A DNA stretch of 64,000 nt from Gloeophyllum trabeum ATCC 11539 (taxonomy: Eukaryota > Basidiomycota > Agaricomycetes > Gloeophyllales > Gloeophyllaceae): NCBI RefSeq assembly GCF_000344685.1, contig NW_006920412.1, forward strand, positions 1,781,384 to 1,845,383, given 5' to 3'. Below, piece by piece: positions 12,840 to 23,259 of the stretch. Under the pieces are notes generated by a model. It worked only from the letters and a program-made list of their open reading frames with translations, did not search any database and had not been told where the DNA came from. Positions within the stretch are counted from its first letter, which is position 1, and every line of letters starts with the position of its first letter. A program made the translations under genes and the position numbers.

Positions 12840-13260
12840 TCAGCCTCCCATCCGATCCCAAGAATAAACACTACGCACCTCCTTGCCCGTCTTCTGAATC
12901 TTTGCCAGCAAATCATCATACGGGATCGTGCCCTTCACAATGACCTCCTGCTTCTCGAGGCTGATGTCATACGAGCTCACACCTGCGCGTAATCGAGCCT
13001 TAGCTTCACAACACGATTGGCACACAGAATGGACGCACCCTCGGCCTTCTTGAGGACACGGTCGACAGCGCCGGAGCAGCCCGAGCAGGTCATCTATGAA
13101 TACATGGCACAATGCGCTATGATCAGGATCGTGCACTCCCATCCAAGCCGCGGCGAATCCTTACCTTGACGTCAAACTTGTAGGTGTGTTCGGACTGCGT
13201 CACCGTTCATTCCGGCGCGGTCAGTAAGAAGTCTCGCCACGGGGAAGGGTAACTCACCAT
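12840..13260 (-). CDS. ATX1: Copper chaperone ATX1
   Basis: Exons 13258..13260, 13165..13194, 13039..13093 and 12840..12982 encode 76 residues. The first coding exon is only the ATG, followed directly by a GTGAGT donor. The protein carries the metal site MTCSGCSGAVDRVL (MxCxxC) followed by VSSYDISLEKQEVIVKG, the betaalphabeta-betaalphabeta fold of HMA chaperones. ATX1 delivers Cu(I) in the cytosol to the Ccc2-type P-type ATPase, which loads multicopper ferroxidases in the secretory pathway; this links it to reductive iron uptake and to the neighbouring ferric reductase. The last residues after KEVRS are uncertain because a GTGCGT there could be another donor leading to a slightly different C-terminus. 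Confidence 0.95.
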
Positions 13261-13947
13261 AGCGGAATCTATGGTTAGAATGAGAGTGAGGACGTTTACT
13301 ATCAGTGTACGAATGAGAAAGTAGGGGTTGCCAGACACGTACTATCGGTCAATGGGTAGTTGCAGATAAAAGGGCTAGTAGTAGTTACAGATCGCAACGG
13401 TAGCGGCAGGAGACCATCCTCTTATATGATCGATTGCGCGATTACTGCGTCCACGGCCTTACTAAGTTGACCCGCTGCTACGGACCTTCCCGGTGGGATG
13501 TTACAGTTGTAACAGTACTAGTCAGAGTACCAGGACTTGGTAACGAATCATGATATCGCAACTGATTATGGGAGCAGAAGCAACTGTCCCCCAGAGAGCG
13601 GAAAGTATCATAGCAGATCATAGCATCAGGACTTGTTGAGTCAAGTGCCCATACAGCTGACATGGGGCGTCTGACGTCCTGACCTTCGTCCAAGAAATCT
13701 ATGCCCGATGCCACATTAGTAAGGATTACAGTGGTATCACACCGCATCCACTTGACTCTACGATACGCCGGGATGGCGACATTAACTATATGAATGGCTG
13801 TCCGCGTTTATGGTCTCCGCCGTCTTCCTTCCGACATTTCCAGCTCGTCCCCCTCCGTGGCGACCGCCTGCCATCCTGCACCAGAAGCCGGTCGGCCCCG
13901 AATACGTGCCCATAGAGACGAAAGTACCGCTATGGAGTGGATGTCAG
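13261..13947. other. ATX1 promoter region
   Basis: 687 bp between ATX1 and the permease, both minus strand. No supported gene. Small open frames near 13478-13747 and 13794-13995 lack motifs; the second overlaps the possible 3' end of the permease gene. Confidence 0.45.
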
Positions 13948-16328
13948 TTAGTGGCAGAACGTCGGAAATTCGGTGCACGCACTGAATATTCGTGAATTCT
14001 GGACGTCCGGGCTATTTCGATGGGTGATATAGTACAAAGGTACACCGGCGGAAACGAAACCTAGAGAGAGATAGTCAGCATTAGTGGACAGCAGGTGATT
14101 AATTAGTCCTCACCCAGCACCGCAAGAGCTTCAAGCGGAGCCGCTATAACAGGCATACACAGGAGGAAGAGAGCAACCTAAACGACAGCCCGAGATTAGA
14201 GCACGGTTGTAACAAATACGTCGGTCACTCACAGCACAGAATGTTAATGGCGTAATTATCCATGTCTTATATGGTCTGGAAACAAATTTAAACTTCCACA
14301 AGTCAAGGTAAGCAGAACCAAATACCTTTCTAGCAAAGGTTCCTTCACTCTGAGAATCACCAGACCCAGAACCTGCGGAAAGGTCAGATAATTTCGAAAT
14401 GTCAACAATGGTATCGCTTACAGTAAGGAAGTAGAACGCCCAGGATGCTACGACGGCAAAGTTGATCAGGGATCGGAATCCACCGCCGACGGCAATGAAC
14501 AAGACTGTGATAGCAGCATGCAGACACATCGCGTTAACCGGCGTCTTGCGGGTAGTGTGTAACTTTCCAAACCAAGCGGGAAGATAATGCTCTCGCCCTG
14601 CTACTGCGATAAGGCGCGCGGACGTGAAAGCGGCTCCTAAAGCAGAATGTTAAACCGAATATACTGCGCATAGCCCTGGGTACCTACCGTTTAGGGCACC
14701 AAAACAGGAAAATGCAACCATAAACGCGAAAATGCTCCCTCCTATAGGGCCGAACAGGGCCCGCCCGAAATCGAGCGCGACGGTATTGCTCAGGCCCACT
14801 GTAACCTATGTGCAAGGATGTCTAGTCAGGAGACATATCAAATCGGCAGCCGAATAACTCACCTTGTCCAGCACTACGAAGTAGGCAACATTGCCGAGCA
14901 AGAATAAAAGCTGAGGTACGTGAGACAATCATTGGTCAAGCAAGCAAATGTGCAGACAAACCGTGACAATCGCCATGCTGGAATGTATGGCTCGAGGCAG
15001 GTTGCGCTCGGCATTCTTCATCTCTCCGCAAACGTAGTTCGCCTGGTCCCAACCGTCGAATGCCCAGAGGCCCGAGTATAAAGCCAGGGCGTATGAAGAA
15101 GGGCTTTGACTGGAACCTGTAAATAGCGGTTCCCGTAGCGAAGATGAAGCACGTCCACGAGCTAATTGGATAATGCCAAGGACGGTAACAGCCATCTACG
15201 ACGTAGAAACGAGTCAAACCGGAGCCCTTCCTGTATCCCTCCCAATTTTACATACCAAAGCAGCTATCTGCGGGACGGGGTGATTCGTAAGAAAAGCTGA
15301 CGACTTTGTTCCAACAGCACTCACTTTTACTGTCGTGAATGCCACAGCCGCCCTGGTACCCAGATTTCGTGTCATAACACAAAGGACGGATATGAACAGG
15401 ACTGCAGCCACTGCAGTAAGTTTGATCGCCCATTGAGGAATCTCGTCGGGAGATACCTCAGCAGGCGTAGCATGCCAGAAGAGGCGATTAAGATATTCCG
15501 AGAAGATAAGCGCAATGACTGCACTCCCGCCTAGAAGAGAGATGAAGCGATATGCACTGGTGAGAGGAAGACCATATTCACAATACCAAAGAGATTCATA
15601 CCGGGTCTGAGAGCGGATATGGATGTCCAAGCAAAGAGGTATGACACCAGAGGCCCGTAGGAGTACGCTAGATACGCTTGTGCTCCGCCATTAATGGGTA
15701 TAGTTGAGCCCAGCTCTGCGAAACTACTCGCGCCCGTCCATGCTAATAAACCCGACGCAAGCCAGACCAGCAAGCTCGCCCCGACACTCTGGGTATTTGC
15801 GACCACCACACCAGGAGAGGAACTGACACCTCTCAGTTATTCGTGTGCACACAGGAGGCGCAATATGACCTCACAAGATTCCGGATCCTATCTTCTGAAT
15901 GTTACTTGCATGTCGGAATGGTTATGACCAGTGAGCTTACCTGCATGCCCACACATAATGCAATCCCTTCCAGCGCAAGCTCCAGGTCAGCATTCCCTAC
16001 AGGAGGGCAGTGGCAACAGATAGAACTCACCACTAATCAGCCCAATATTCTTCTCAGCGGGTTCTCCGCGCTCATCTGGCTCACTGAGGCTCGTGCTCAG
16101 AGGCAATAATTCGGATTCGAAATTGAATCCCGATATGGAGTAGGAACGTGCAACACGTCCTCTTGTCAGGAGTTCTGGCGGTTCAGGACCTTCGGATAAT
16201 TCCAAGGCTCGTAAGGATTCGTCTGATTCATTAGAGGTGCGAGATGGCGGGGGAGATGGGAAGTAGCTTTGGGGTGCCGTGCCTCCTGAGGGTGACTTCA
16301 ATGCCGAGTAATCCTCCCTAGTAGACAT
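13948..16328 (-). CDS. LAT-family amino-acid permease (MUP1-like)
   Basis: A minus-strand gene of about fourteen exons. After a hydrophilic 95-residue N-terminus come APC/LAT segments in order: IGSGIFSSPGVVVANT, WTGASSFAELGSTIP, GGAQAYLAYSYG, a loop with LYSGLWAFDGWDQANY, CGEMKNAERNLPRAI, LLFLLGNVAYFVVLDK, CFGALNGAAFTSARL, GREHYLPAWFGK and KTPVNAM. This order matches fungal high-affinity methionine permeases and related L-type transporters, which import neutral amino acids across the plasma membrane. The phase and borders of most introns resolve cleanly. One exon, 15256..15267, is only 12 nt (see findings). The stop at 13948-13950 follows the frame after a THRNSPDVQNSRIF tail; an extra 3' intron could move it. 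Substrate assignment is by family only. Confidence 0.9.
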
Positions 16329-16663
16329 GCAATATTGCGCGTTATTTGACGTTCGAGCAGTCGTAATGATTAAGCGTGCACGGGAGGGAATACAGGAGTT
16401 ACCAAGGAACGTTGAAGAGCGGGCCTTTTACGACCTTGTTACGCGTGGACCGGATCACTCGTCCATGCGCGTCGATCGTATGTAGCCGGCGGTAAACCCT
16501 TCGAGCTTCGGTGAAGAATACATAGCGCAAAGTAGCAGCAAACAATCGGGAAACAAGTAGTTGGAAAAATCCATTAGAAAGACGGACAGATATTGCTTAT
16601 GGCCACAAGGTCGAGTCAAAGCAAGACGTAACATGAGGGATTTCGCATTTGATTCAATTTATG
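16329..16663. other. Permease promoter region
   Basis: 335 bp between the permease start and the MTR3 stop, both on the minus strand. No gene or repeat is visible. Confidence 0.5.
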
Positions 16664-17730
16664 CTATGTGACCCTCGCATTCGCGACTAAAGCTTCAGAT
16701 ACAACAGCATGTATGTCCGTACAACGTTCCTGACAAGCTTCCATGCACTAACCCGAGAATGGGTAACTAGGCGTCAGATGGAATGCTAGCACTCACCTCC
16801 ATCGCTTCACTAGGGGTCACCTCTCCTGATTGCCAGACGCTGGTTACAGTTCCTAATGCCGGCATACATGCAAACACCAAGCTGCCCTTGGCGATGCGTG
16901 CTTCGTGCTCAGTAGGATCCAACCAGATCTCCTTCCCCACGACGGACTAACCAGTGGTAAGGTTGAGAGATGGGCGTTCTCTACGTGAACGGATAGACTC
17001 ACGCTCGAGCACGACATGACTAATCCCAGCATCTCGATACCAGCATCCGCCAGCGCTGCACTTGCTGCGATTGCACCAGACGCGTAACAACTCTCCAGCC
17101 CGTCATTCTCAATTATGGTTATGAATACGTCGACGGTAGACTTCGGTAGTAATTCCAACCGTACAGACGGCAGGATAGCCTGGTGTATCTGGACAGCGAC
17201 GGACCTATCTTCTGCATCCTTTCTACACCGTCAACTTCCGGTAAGCAAGCATAACCTCTAAGCTTACCCGTATAGGCGCTCTACGCTTTTTGCACGAGAA
17301 CGGTGCGAACTTGACCTCGACATTCAGACGTCCTTTCTCGCTGTATGAGGTATTCTTAGACTGCCGAGGACCATAGCTGCGATTTTGGATAGCCTCAGTT
17401 ACGATTGACGTATTAATTGGAAAGGGACCATACACAGCACAGACAAGCTTGGTTTTCTCAGTCTCTACGTACGCCGATCCATTGGCTTGATTAATAAGAC
17501 CAGGCCTTATAACTGATACATCACGGAGGGAAGTCAGAGAGTGTTTGTGTAGTGAGATATATCTACACAAATGCCGCACATATAGGACGTACATCGCCTG
17601 GTAGTCTTCCCTGCCGCGGCTGCCCGACTTTCCAGTTCGCGTATAATGCATCATCGATATCATCTTCGTCAAAGACAGGTGGATAGCTCTCTTCCGGCCC
17701 ATTGATCCTGCGTCGGTCGAAGGCAGCCAT
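16664..17730 (-). CDS. MTR3: Exosome subunit MTR3 (RNase PH fold)
   Basis: Starts at the ATG at 17728-17730 (MAAFDRRRINGPEESYPPVF) and ends at TAG 16664-16666 after six exons. It has the RNase PH-like core: DVRPIFIRPGLINQANGSAY, CAVYGPRQ, RLNVEVKFAPF, RRAPIRDAEDRS, IENDGLESCYASGAIAAS and LVVGK-like GKEIWLDPTEHEAR, as in Mtr3 of the eukaryotic exosome ring. Mtr3 is a catalytically inactive ring subunit that supports 3'-5' RNA decay and processing by Rrp44 and Rrp6 in nucleus and cytoplasm. Donors are a mix of GTGCGG, GTATGG, GTAAGC and GTGAGT. The gene is head-to-head with the NSRP1-like gene with only 84 bp between start codons. Confidence 0.92.
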
Positions 17731-17814
17731 GCTGAGCAAGGTTGCAGTAAGTGTGGCAAGTTGCCACAAACTCACACTGGACTTGGATGGCTTACGTAAC
17801 TGAAGCGCGATCGC
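17731..17814. promoter_or_regulatory. Compact bidirectional promoter (MTR3 / NSRP1-like)
   Basis: Only 84 bp separate the two divergent ATGs. Any core promoter here must be shared, or the 5' UTRs must overlap. No TATA box is evident. Confidence 0.5.
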
Positions 17815-19081
17815 ATGAAGCTCTCCTTCTCCCTCACCAATAAGTCCAAGCCAGCGGGGGCAGCTCCTCCACTCAAGCCACCTTCCGCGTTCGCCAGTCT
17901 TGACGATGATGTGGACGCAGCCCCAACTGCTTCTGCTGATGGGAAGGCCTCAGTCAACAAGAAGCTGGTAGCCCAGAATGTAGGCACCTCCAAAGCCACT
18001 AGGAAGAAGATGGAGCAGGAGCAGAAACTGGACTCCTCTGTTTTCGAGTATGATGAAGTGTACGAGAAAATGCAGGAGGCTAAGGCCAGACAGAAGCTGG
18101 CTAAGGAAGCCGAGGCCAAAGAGCGTAAAGTGAGTCAACCCTACCCGCACGATGTCCTTCGCGCTCATGACCGAGATTTGGTAGCCTAAATACATTGCAG
18201 GGCTACTCCAATCGGCTGCGACCAGGCGCTTGGACCACTTACGCGCGGAAGAGAAGATGATTCAGAGGGAGCGGGAGATGGAAGGCGACGAGTTCAAAGA
18301 CAAAGAAGCATTCGTTACCCAAGCTTACAAAGACCAATTGGCAGAAGTCCGGAGAGCGGAAGAGGAAGAGAAACGGCGCGAAGGTATGTCTTCTCTAGGT
18401 ATCCTTATATTCTGTATGTGACAGCGACGGTTCGCATCTGCAGAGGAAGAGAAGAAGAAGAACAAGGGCCTGACCACGGGCATGGTCCATTTCTATCGGC
18501 AATTGCTCGAAGAGTCGGAAAAAGAACATGAAGAAACTATTGCAGCTGTGAATGCTGAACAGACTCAGAAAGTCGCCGGACCCTCCATGCCGAATCTAAC
18601 AATCTCGAAGCCCGCAGACTATGTGCCGAAGTCTGATGTCGAACTGGCCAAGCTAGCGAGTGCAGAAGGGAAACAGGTGGAATTGAACGACGATAATCAG
18701 ATAGTGGACAAGCGTGAACTACTATCCGCGGGATTGAACCTATCTCTGCCGAATACCAGACGGCTTGGGTTGAAAACATCCACATCGCAGAAGAAGGATG
18801 CGAACGGGAATGATGTGCAGGTCCACACTGCCGTTGGTACCGCTGCAAGTCGAAGGGAGATCGACGAGCGGCGGCGGAGGGAGGTCCTGAAACAGATGGA
18901 AGAGGAGCGCGAACGGATGGCAAGAGAGAAGGAGCAAAAGGAGAAGGAGGCGACTGCCCGAATCGCAGCCAAGCGGAATAATGAAGAGTCCGTGCAAAGT
19001 GCGAGGGAAAGATACCTGGCCAGGAAAAGACAGAGATTGGAGCAGCAGAGTCAAAGTTCGCCGCCGCCCGAGGGCTCCTAG
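17815..19081 (+). CDS. NSRP1/CCDC55-like splicing regulatory protein (DUF2040)
   Basis: Exons 17815..18129, 18185..18383 and 18444..19081 encode 383 residues. After a short Ser/Pro-rich N-terminus the family block appears: DSSVFEYDEVYEKMQEAK, ERKPKYIAGLL, RRLDHLRAEEKMIQRE, EGDEFKDKEAFVTQAYK, then a highly charged helical region and KGLTTGMVHFYRQLLEE. The C-terminal third is Lys/Arg/Glu-rich, predicted coiled coil. Vertebrate NSRP1 is a nuclear speckle protein that affects splice-site choice; the fungal role is inferred from family only. It is divergent from MTR3 and convergent with the following kinase gene. Confidence 0.88.
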
Positions 19082-19300
19082 CCCGAATGAAAGTCATTGG
19101 AGTAGGATCAGTGGGACCGTAGTATAGCGACTGTATTGTATAGGAACATGTATTAATTCATGGTATCCGAGCGATATCACACACATATTACAGTTACTAC
19201 AGCATGCGTGAGTCGGTAAAACAACGAGCACCGTGGTATATATACAGCAGGACAGAAGTAGATCCAGTCGGGAGCACCTGCAGCTATGTGAAGGGAGTCC

Positions 19301-20511
19301 TTATTCGTGCCTATCGCTCCTATCCTCGCCAATGGGAAGGACCATGGCATCGAACGCCTTTAATACAGTGGCTGCTGTCGGCCTATTATCGGGACAGCGG
19401 TTGAGCATTTCTCGTGTCAAGCTCGTCAGTTCAGGGATACTGTAACCGGTCAGCTGGAAGCAATGAGATAAGAACCAAATGTAAACGATCCACGCCTGTT
19501 GCGATGCGAGACGGACCTTACAGCCGCGGAGAAGGAATACACCCAACGCCCACACGTCAGCCTTGTAAGGATCCCCGCATCCGCCGTTCTCAAGCTCCGG
19601 CGCCACTTCCGTACCACGGCCTCCGCAGAGTAGAGGGTTCGGTATTCCGTCAAACCGACGGCTTAATTCATAGTCGATATACCCATAACGTCCATTGCAG
19701 TCTGTCAGTAGATTCCGCATGGATATGTCGAGGTGGGCGATGTGATGTCGATGCAAGAACACGACATGCTGCGATACCAAATGTGAGTGCCTTGGCAGGA
19801 GTGTGGGCGAAGAAGTGAACACACCTCCAGACATTGTCGGATCGCGCCGAGGAAGGCCCGAAGGCAAGAGGGGGGATCGATCACCAATAGCGAGTGCCAT
19901 TCTTCCATGGCTATAAATGCTATGTAGTCGCAGGGAACCTCGATAAGGTCGAGGACAGCTAACAGAATGGCTAAGTAAGACCAAGGGCTGGTGAGATGAA
20001 TGCCGTACGGATATTATGATTCATGGGATCATCTCTGAGAGCGGGAGTTGATAGGTATCGTATGATATCATATTCCCGGCTGAAAAGATGCACAGCTTTC
20101 ACAATGACTTTCAATCCGTCCGCAAGTCTAACTCCTCTAAAGAGGTTGTCGGGCTGTCAACGACGATGTTAATGAGCGGCAGGGGTCGAGATAAGAGGAT
20201 TTACGGACAAGGCCTGGGTCGCGGCACAGCGCACTATCGTCGTCGCAGCAGAACGCATGGATGTAGCCTGCTTGGCGGGTTATTGTCGACAGAGTTTCCG
20301 GCGTTGCTCCGGCGCATTCACGCCTATAGAGATCCTGCACATCCCTGTAGGTATCAAGGTGTATGCCTCTCCGCTCTAGGAGACGTTGGTACTTCTGCCA
20401 GCACGGCGCAAGACGAGTGTTGACTTCATCTTCGTCGAACGAGCCAGAAGTGCCGGGGGAAGATACGGATTCGGTGTCGGACTCGTGCTGCAGCCGCAGC
20501 TGAGAAAGCAT
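19301..20511 (-). CDS. Divergent protein kinase-like protein (agaricomycete type)
   Basis: Start at ATG 20509-20511, stop at 19301-19303, about five exons. The N-terminus (first ~100 residues) is polar; the kinase fold begins at PDNLFRGVRLADGLK, with an ATP-site lysine in VIVK. The catalytic loop reads HLDISMRN instead of HRDxKxxN, so the catalytic Asp and Asn remain while the Arg and Lys are replaced. The DFG site reads IDYE, also keeping the Asp. GTEVAPE and DPYKADVWALGVFLL follow, with RPTAATVL near the end. Such short kinase-like proteins are numerous in mushroom genomes. Whether it is active is uncertain; the missing HRD Arg suggests no activation-loop control. Introns were placed by phase, including one GTCCGT donor. 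Confidence 0.8.
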
Positions 20512-21322
20512 GGCTGTTAAGTGGGGAATGTGATGGACCAAGAGGCATGGAGAAAGGTTGGCTTAAGTAGCTCTCCAAATGACTATCGGCATCCCGTCAG
20601 GGCCAAGCACGGTCGTATACTGCTGAGGGAAAAATCCACCGCGGGAGGAAGTGGCAAGGTAACAGCGATCAAGTTAAAATCTATTAACCCCTCTTGTGCT
20701 AGTACAGACCGCCCGTCTGCCTTGATGACTCTGTATGTCTTCGAACTCGGCGTATGAAACGAGAGATGTCCCCGATAAAGCGACGGCGTAGGCGTCCGAA
20801 TGATCTCCGTGTCGAGGTCCTACTGAACGGTATGAACATTCTCAGGGTATGCCGCCCCTTTTAATCACGTCATGTTTGAAACCTATTTGCTGGCGAGTAC
20901 TGGCAGACGAGCATCGCAGCCTGAGACACCTGATCCCTTGTGGGGTATGATGAACGCGCGACAGTGGGTAAATCGAGCATAAATAAGGTGATGTTGGGGA
21001 GCAGCCGTCACTGACAGGGCAAAAAGACAAGAGCCATGAGCTGCAACTTCGAGCTCAAGGACCGCAGTGGTATTGGGAGAGATCACCTCGTTTAGGACAC
21101 TTCCAATCTCGGCGAGGAGGACATAACGATAGGGGAATTTGAATCTCCGGCCTCCTGCTGCCTCTGTGGCTGTGCATCTCACGCAGCATGGCTTCCGGGT
21201 TGCCTCACAGCAGCCACCGAGGTCGCCCCGTAGTTGCCACACCAAGTCCTCACCCAATCCTACTCTCGTGTAGCTCCCCTCGAAAGTGCTCGACGGCGTT
21301 CTAACCAAGGTGCGCACAACTC
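20512..21322. other. Divergent intergenic region (kinase-like / RRM gene)
   Basis: 811 bp between two divergent start codons. A minus-strand open frame at 20883-21317 is 144 codons long but has no ATG and no recognisable motif. A small plus-strand frame begins at 20755. I do not call a gene here. Confidence 0.4.
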
Positions 21323-22016
21323 ATGGAGGAAGGCACGAGAACAAAGAAGACTATCTTCGTAGGCGGCTTAGGTGACGATGTTGACGAAGCTGTCCTCGTC
21401 GAGACATTTGCAACCTTCGGTACGCCGATTGCCGGACTGCATCTCTTGTCGATTCACTGACAATTCACGCAACCATCAGGGGATGTCATAGAGGTGCAGC
21501 TGCCGCAGGCAGCTACGAATCAGTACCAGCAAGCAGGTAGGTACTTGCTCCCTGCGTCGCGTTACGTTCGGGAGTATACTGATTTGCAAGCCTAGAGGCC
21601 AAGCATCGGGGGTTCGGTTTCATCACATACTCGTCGGCGGAGGACGCGCAGGATGCCATCGATAACATGGACATGAACGAGCTTCGCGGGAGGGTGCTTA
21701 AGGTCAACCTTGCGCGGCCGATGAAGGGTCTCCAGCAGCCGCAAAACAGAGCCAGTGCGTTTCCTGCCTCTCTGAACCTACTGTATCGATGACAATTAAC
21801 GATATCCCGTCTAGTCTGGGAATCAGAAGAATGGCTCAAACATTATGCAAAACCCTTGGCCGAGAGTGGTGGTACGACGCAGTCGTCTGATTTTTAAATC
21901 ATATTCTCATTTGCTTTGATGCAGGTGCCGCATTACGGACGACGAGATCCACAAGCAGAGAAGTGTCGGAGCCTAGAGAAGCTGAGGAGGCACAAGGCGA
22001 GGCCATGGAGGAGTGA
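21323..22016 (+). CDS. Stand-alone RRM protein related to the N-terminus of cyclophilin E (CYP33)
   Basis: Exons 21323..21419, 21480..21536, 21596..21754, 21815..21868 and 21925..22016 give 152 residues. One RRM is present: RNP2 as TIFVGGL, RNP1 as [12 protein letters not shown], then [20 protein letters not shown] and [10 protein letters not shown]. After the RRM comes [13 protein letters not shown], the linker signature seen in PPIE/CYP33 just before the cyclophilin domain. Here the protein stops after an acidic tail, so the peptidyl-prolyl isomerase domain is absent. PPIE is a spliceosome-associated RNA-binding protein; a similar RNA-binding role is inferred. Convergent with TAF13, 136 bp apart. 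Confidence 0.9.
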
Positions 22017-22152
22017 GTTCACAGCGGGGCGAAATGGACAGAGCACGATAGGTCGGTCGTGATTTTAGTTGGCATACAGAGCCGGCAAAAATGTAATGTA
22101 CAGTATGGCGATAATTTACACGGTGTACACTAGAGATACATACCAGAGCAAC

Positions 22153-23043
22153 TCAGAAAGCGTTCGGTTCTTTGATATCAGTCTCCTCGAATTGTGCCCG
22201 AGCACGCTTGATGTCTTCTTGCATAAACAACAGCTCTTCCATTCTCGCAAGTTTCTTCGCATCAGCGGGCCTGGACAGAGCTCGCCGTAGGTCCTCGATC
22301 GACAAGCGTGTCTTGCGTGTCGGAGCGAGAGCAGTTTGACACTTGTAGCGGATTTAGATGCCGTTAAGGCTGGAGGTCTTAGCACAACTAGAGCACTCAC
22401 AACGTCGATGATATACTCAATCAGGATTTCCTCCATCACGTTCACGGTGTCATTGGCTGGGTTCCGATCATCCCCAAACCCGTACATAAGGTTACGAACT
22501 ACGAATGTCATTCATACCACGTCGTGACAGGATAAAACAGCAGCAAGGCGGAGACTCACGTTCTTTTGAGAACAACCCCTTGAGATTGGACTGCTTCCTC
22601 GAACCCCGCGAGGACGTAGCCCCACCGCTGTTCGCCGCTGCAACCGTTCCCCCCTCGCGAAAGGATGCAGGCGTATATGACGTGAAAGTGGTCTGGCGTG
22701 GAGGGGCAGCTGCTGTCACCGGCTGAGGCACAGTGGTAGCTGGCTGGGCCTGCTGTGAACTGGTCGCTGTCGCTGCAGGCGCGGCAGTTTGTGTGGCAGC
22801 TGGCTGCGCTTGTGTTGGTTGTCGTTGGGCTGCATTTGCTGCGTATCCGGGTTGCGGAGGAAAATAACTGTATGGGTAGTGCCAGGACCCGTATGCATAT
22901 GCCCCCGGGGTCTGATACGACGTCGTAGAGTATGGACTTGGCGTTTGAGGGTGCGGGTAAGCACCTGGTGTACCAGCGGGATATGATGCGTAGGGATAAT
23001 GGTGCTGCCCTGAAGGATGGGGGTACGGAGGAGGATAGGACAT
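22153..23043 (-). CDS. TAF13: TFIID subunit TAF13 with long Pro/Ala/Gln-rich N-terminus
   Basis: Exons 22560..23043, 22401..22498 and 22153..22341 encode 256 residues. The C-terminal half is a histone-fold: LRNLMYGFGDDRNPANDTV, VMEEILIEYIIDVC, RKTRLSIEDLRRALSR, DAKKLARMEELLFM, as in TAF13, which pairs with TAF11 in TFIID. The first ~155 residues are low complexity, rich in Pro, Tyr, Ala, Gln and Ser, roughly doubling the usual family length. The start is the ATG at 23041-23043; the frame is closed upstream by a stop just before a GTG, so this ATG is the first possible one unless an upstream exon exists. Divergent from the hotdog gene, 216 bp between starts. Confidence 0.92.
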
Positions 23044-23259
23044 TTGGGCAATTGGAGGTCCAGTTGTTGCCACTCAGGCGTTCGCGCGAGCTTCCAGAGC
23101 GTGAGAACTCCAACGTAGCGCACCACGGCATCCTACGAATCGCTTCACCCCTGGGCGTCGGCACCTGTACATGTTCTCGTTCCCCCAACCCGACATTCAA
23201 GGTCATCACCTCGCACTCGTTATGATACAGTCTACGCCGGAGAGTCTGATCATATAGCT

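Noticed and set aside
20883..21317. 144-codon minus-strand frame between kinase and RRM genes
   Set aside because: No ATG, no motif and no sensible splice structure.
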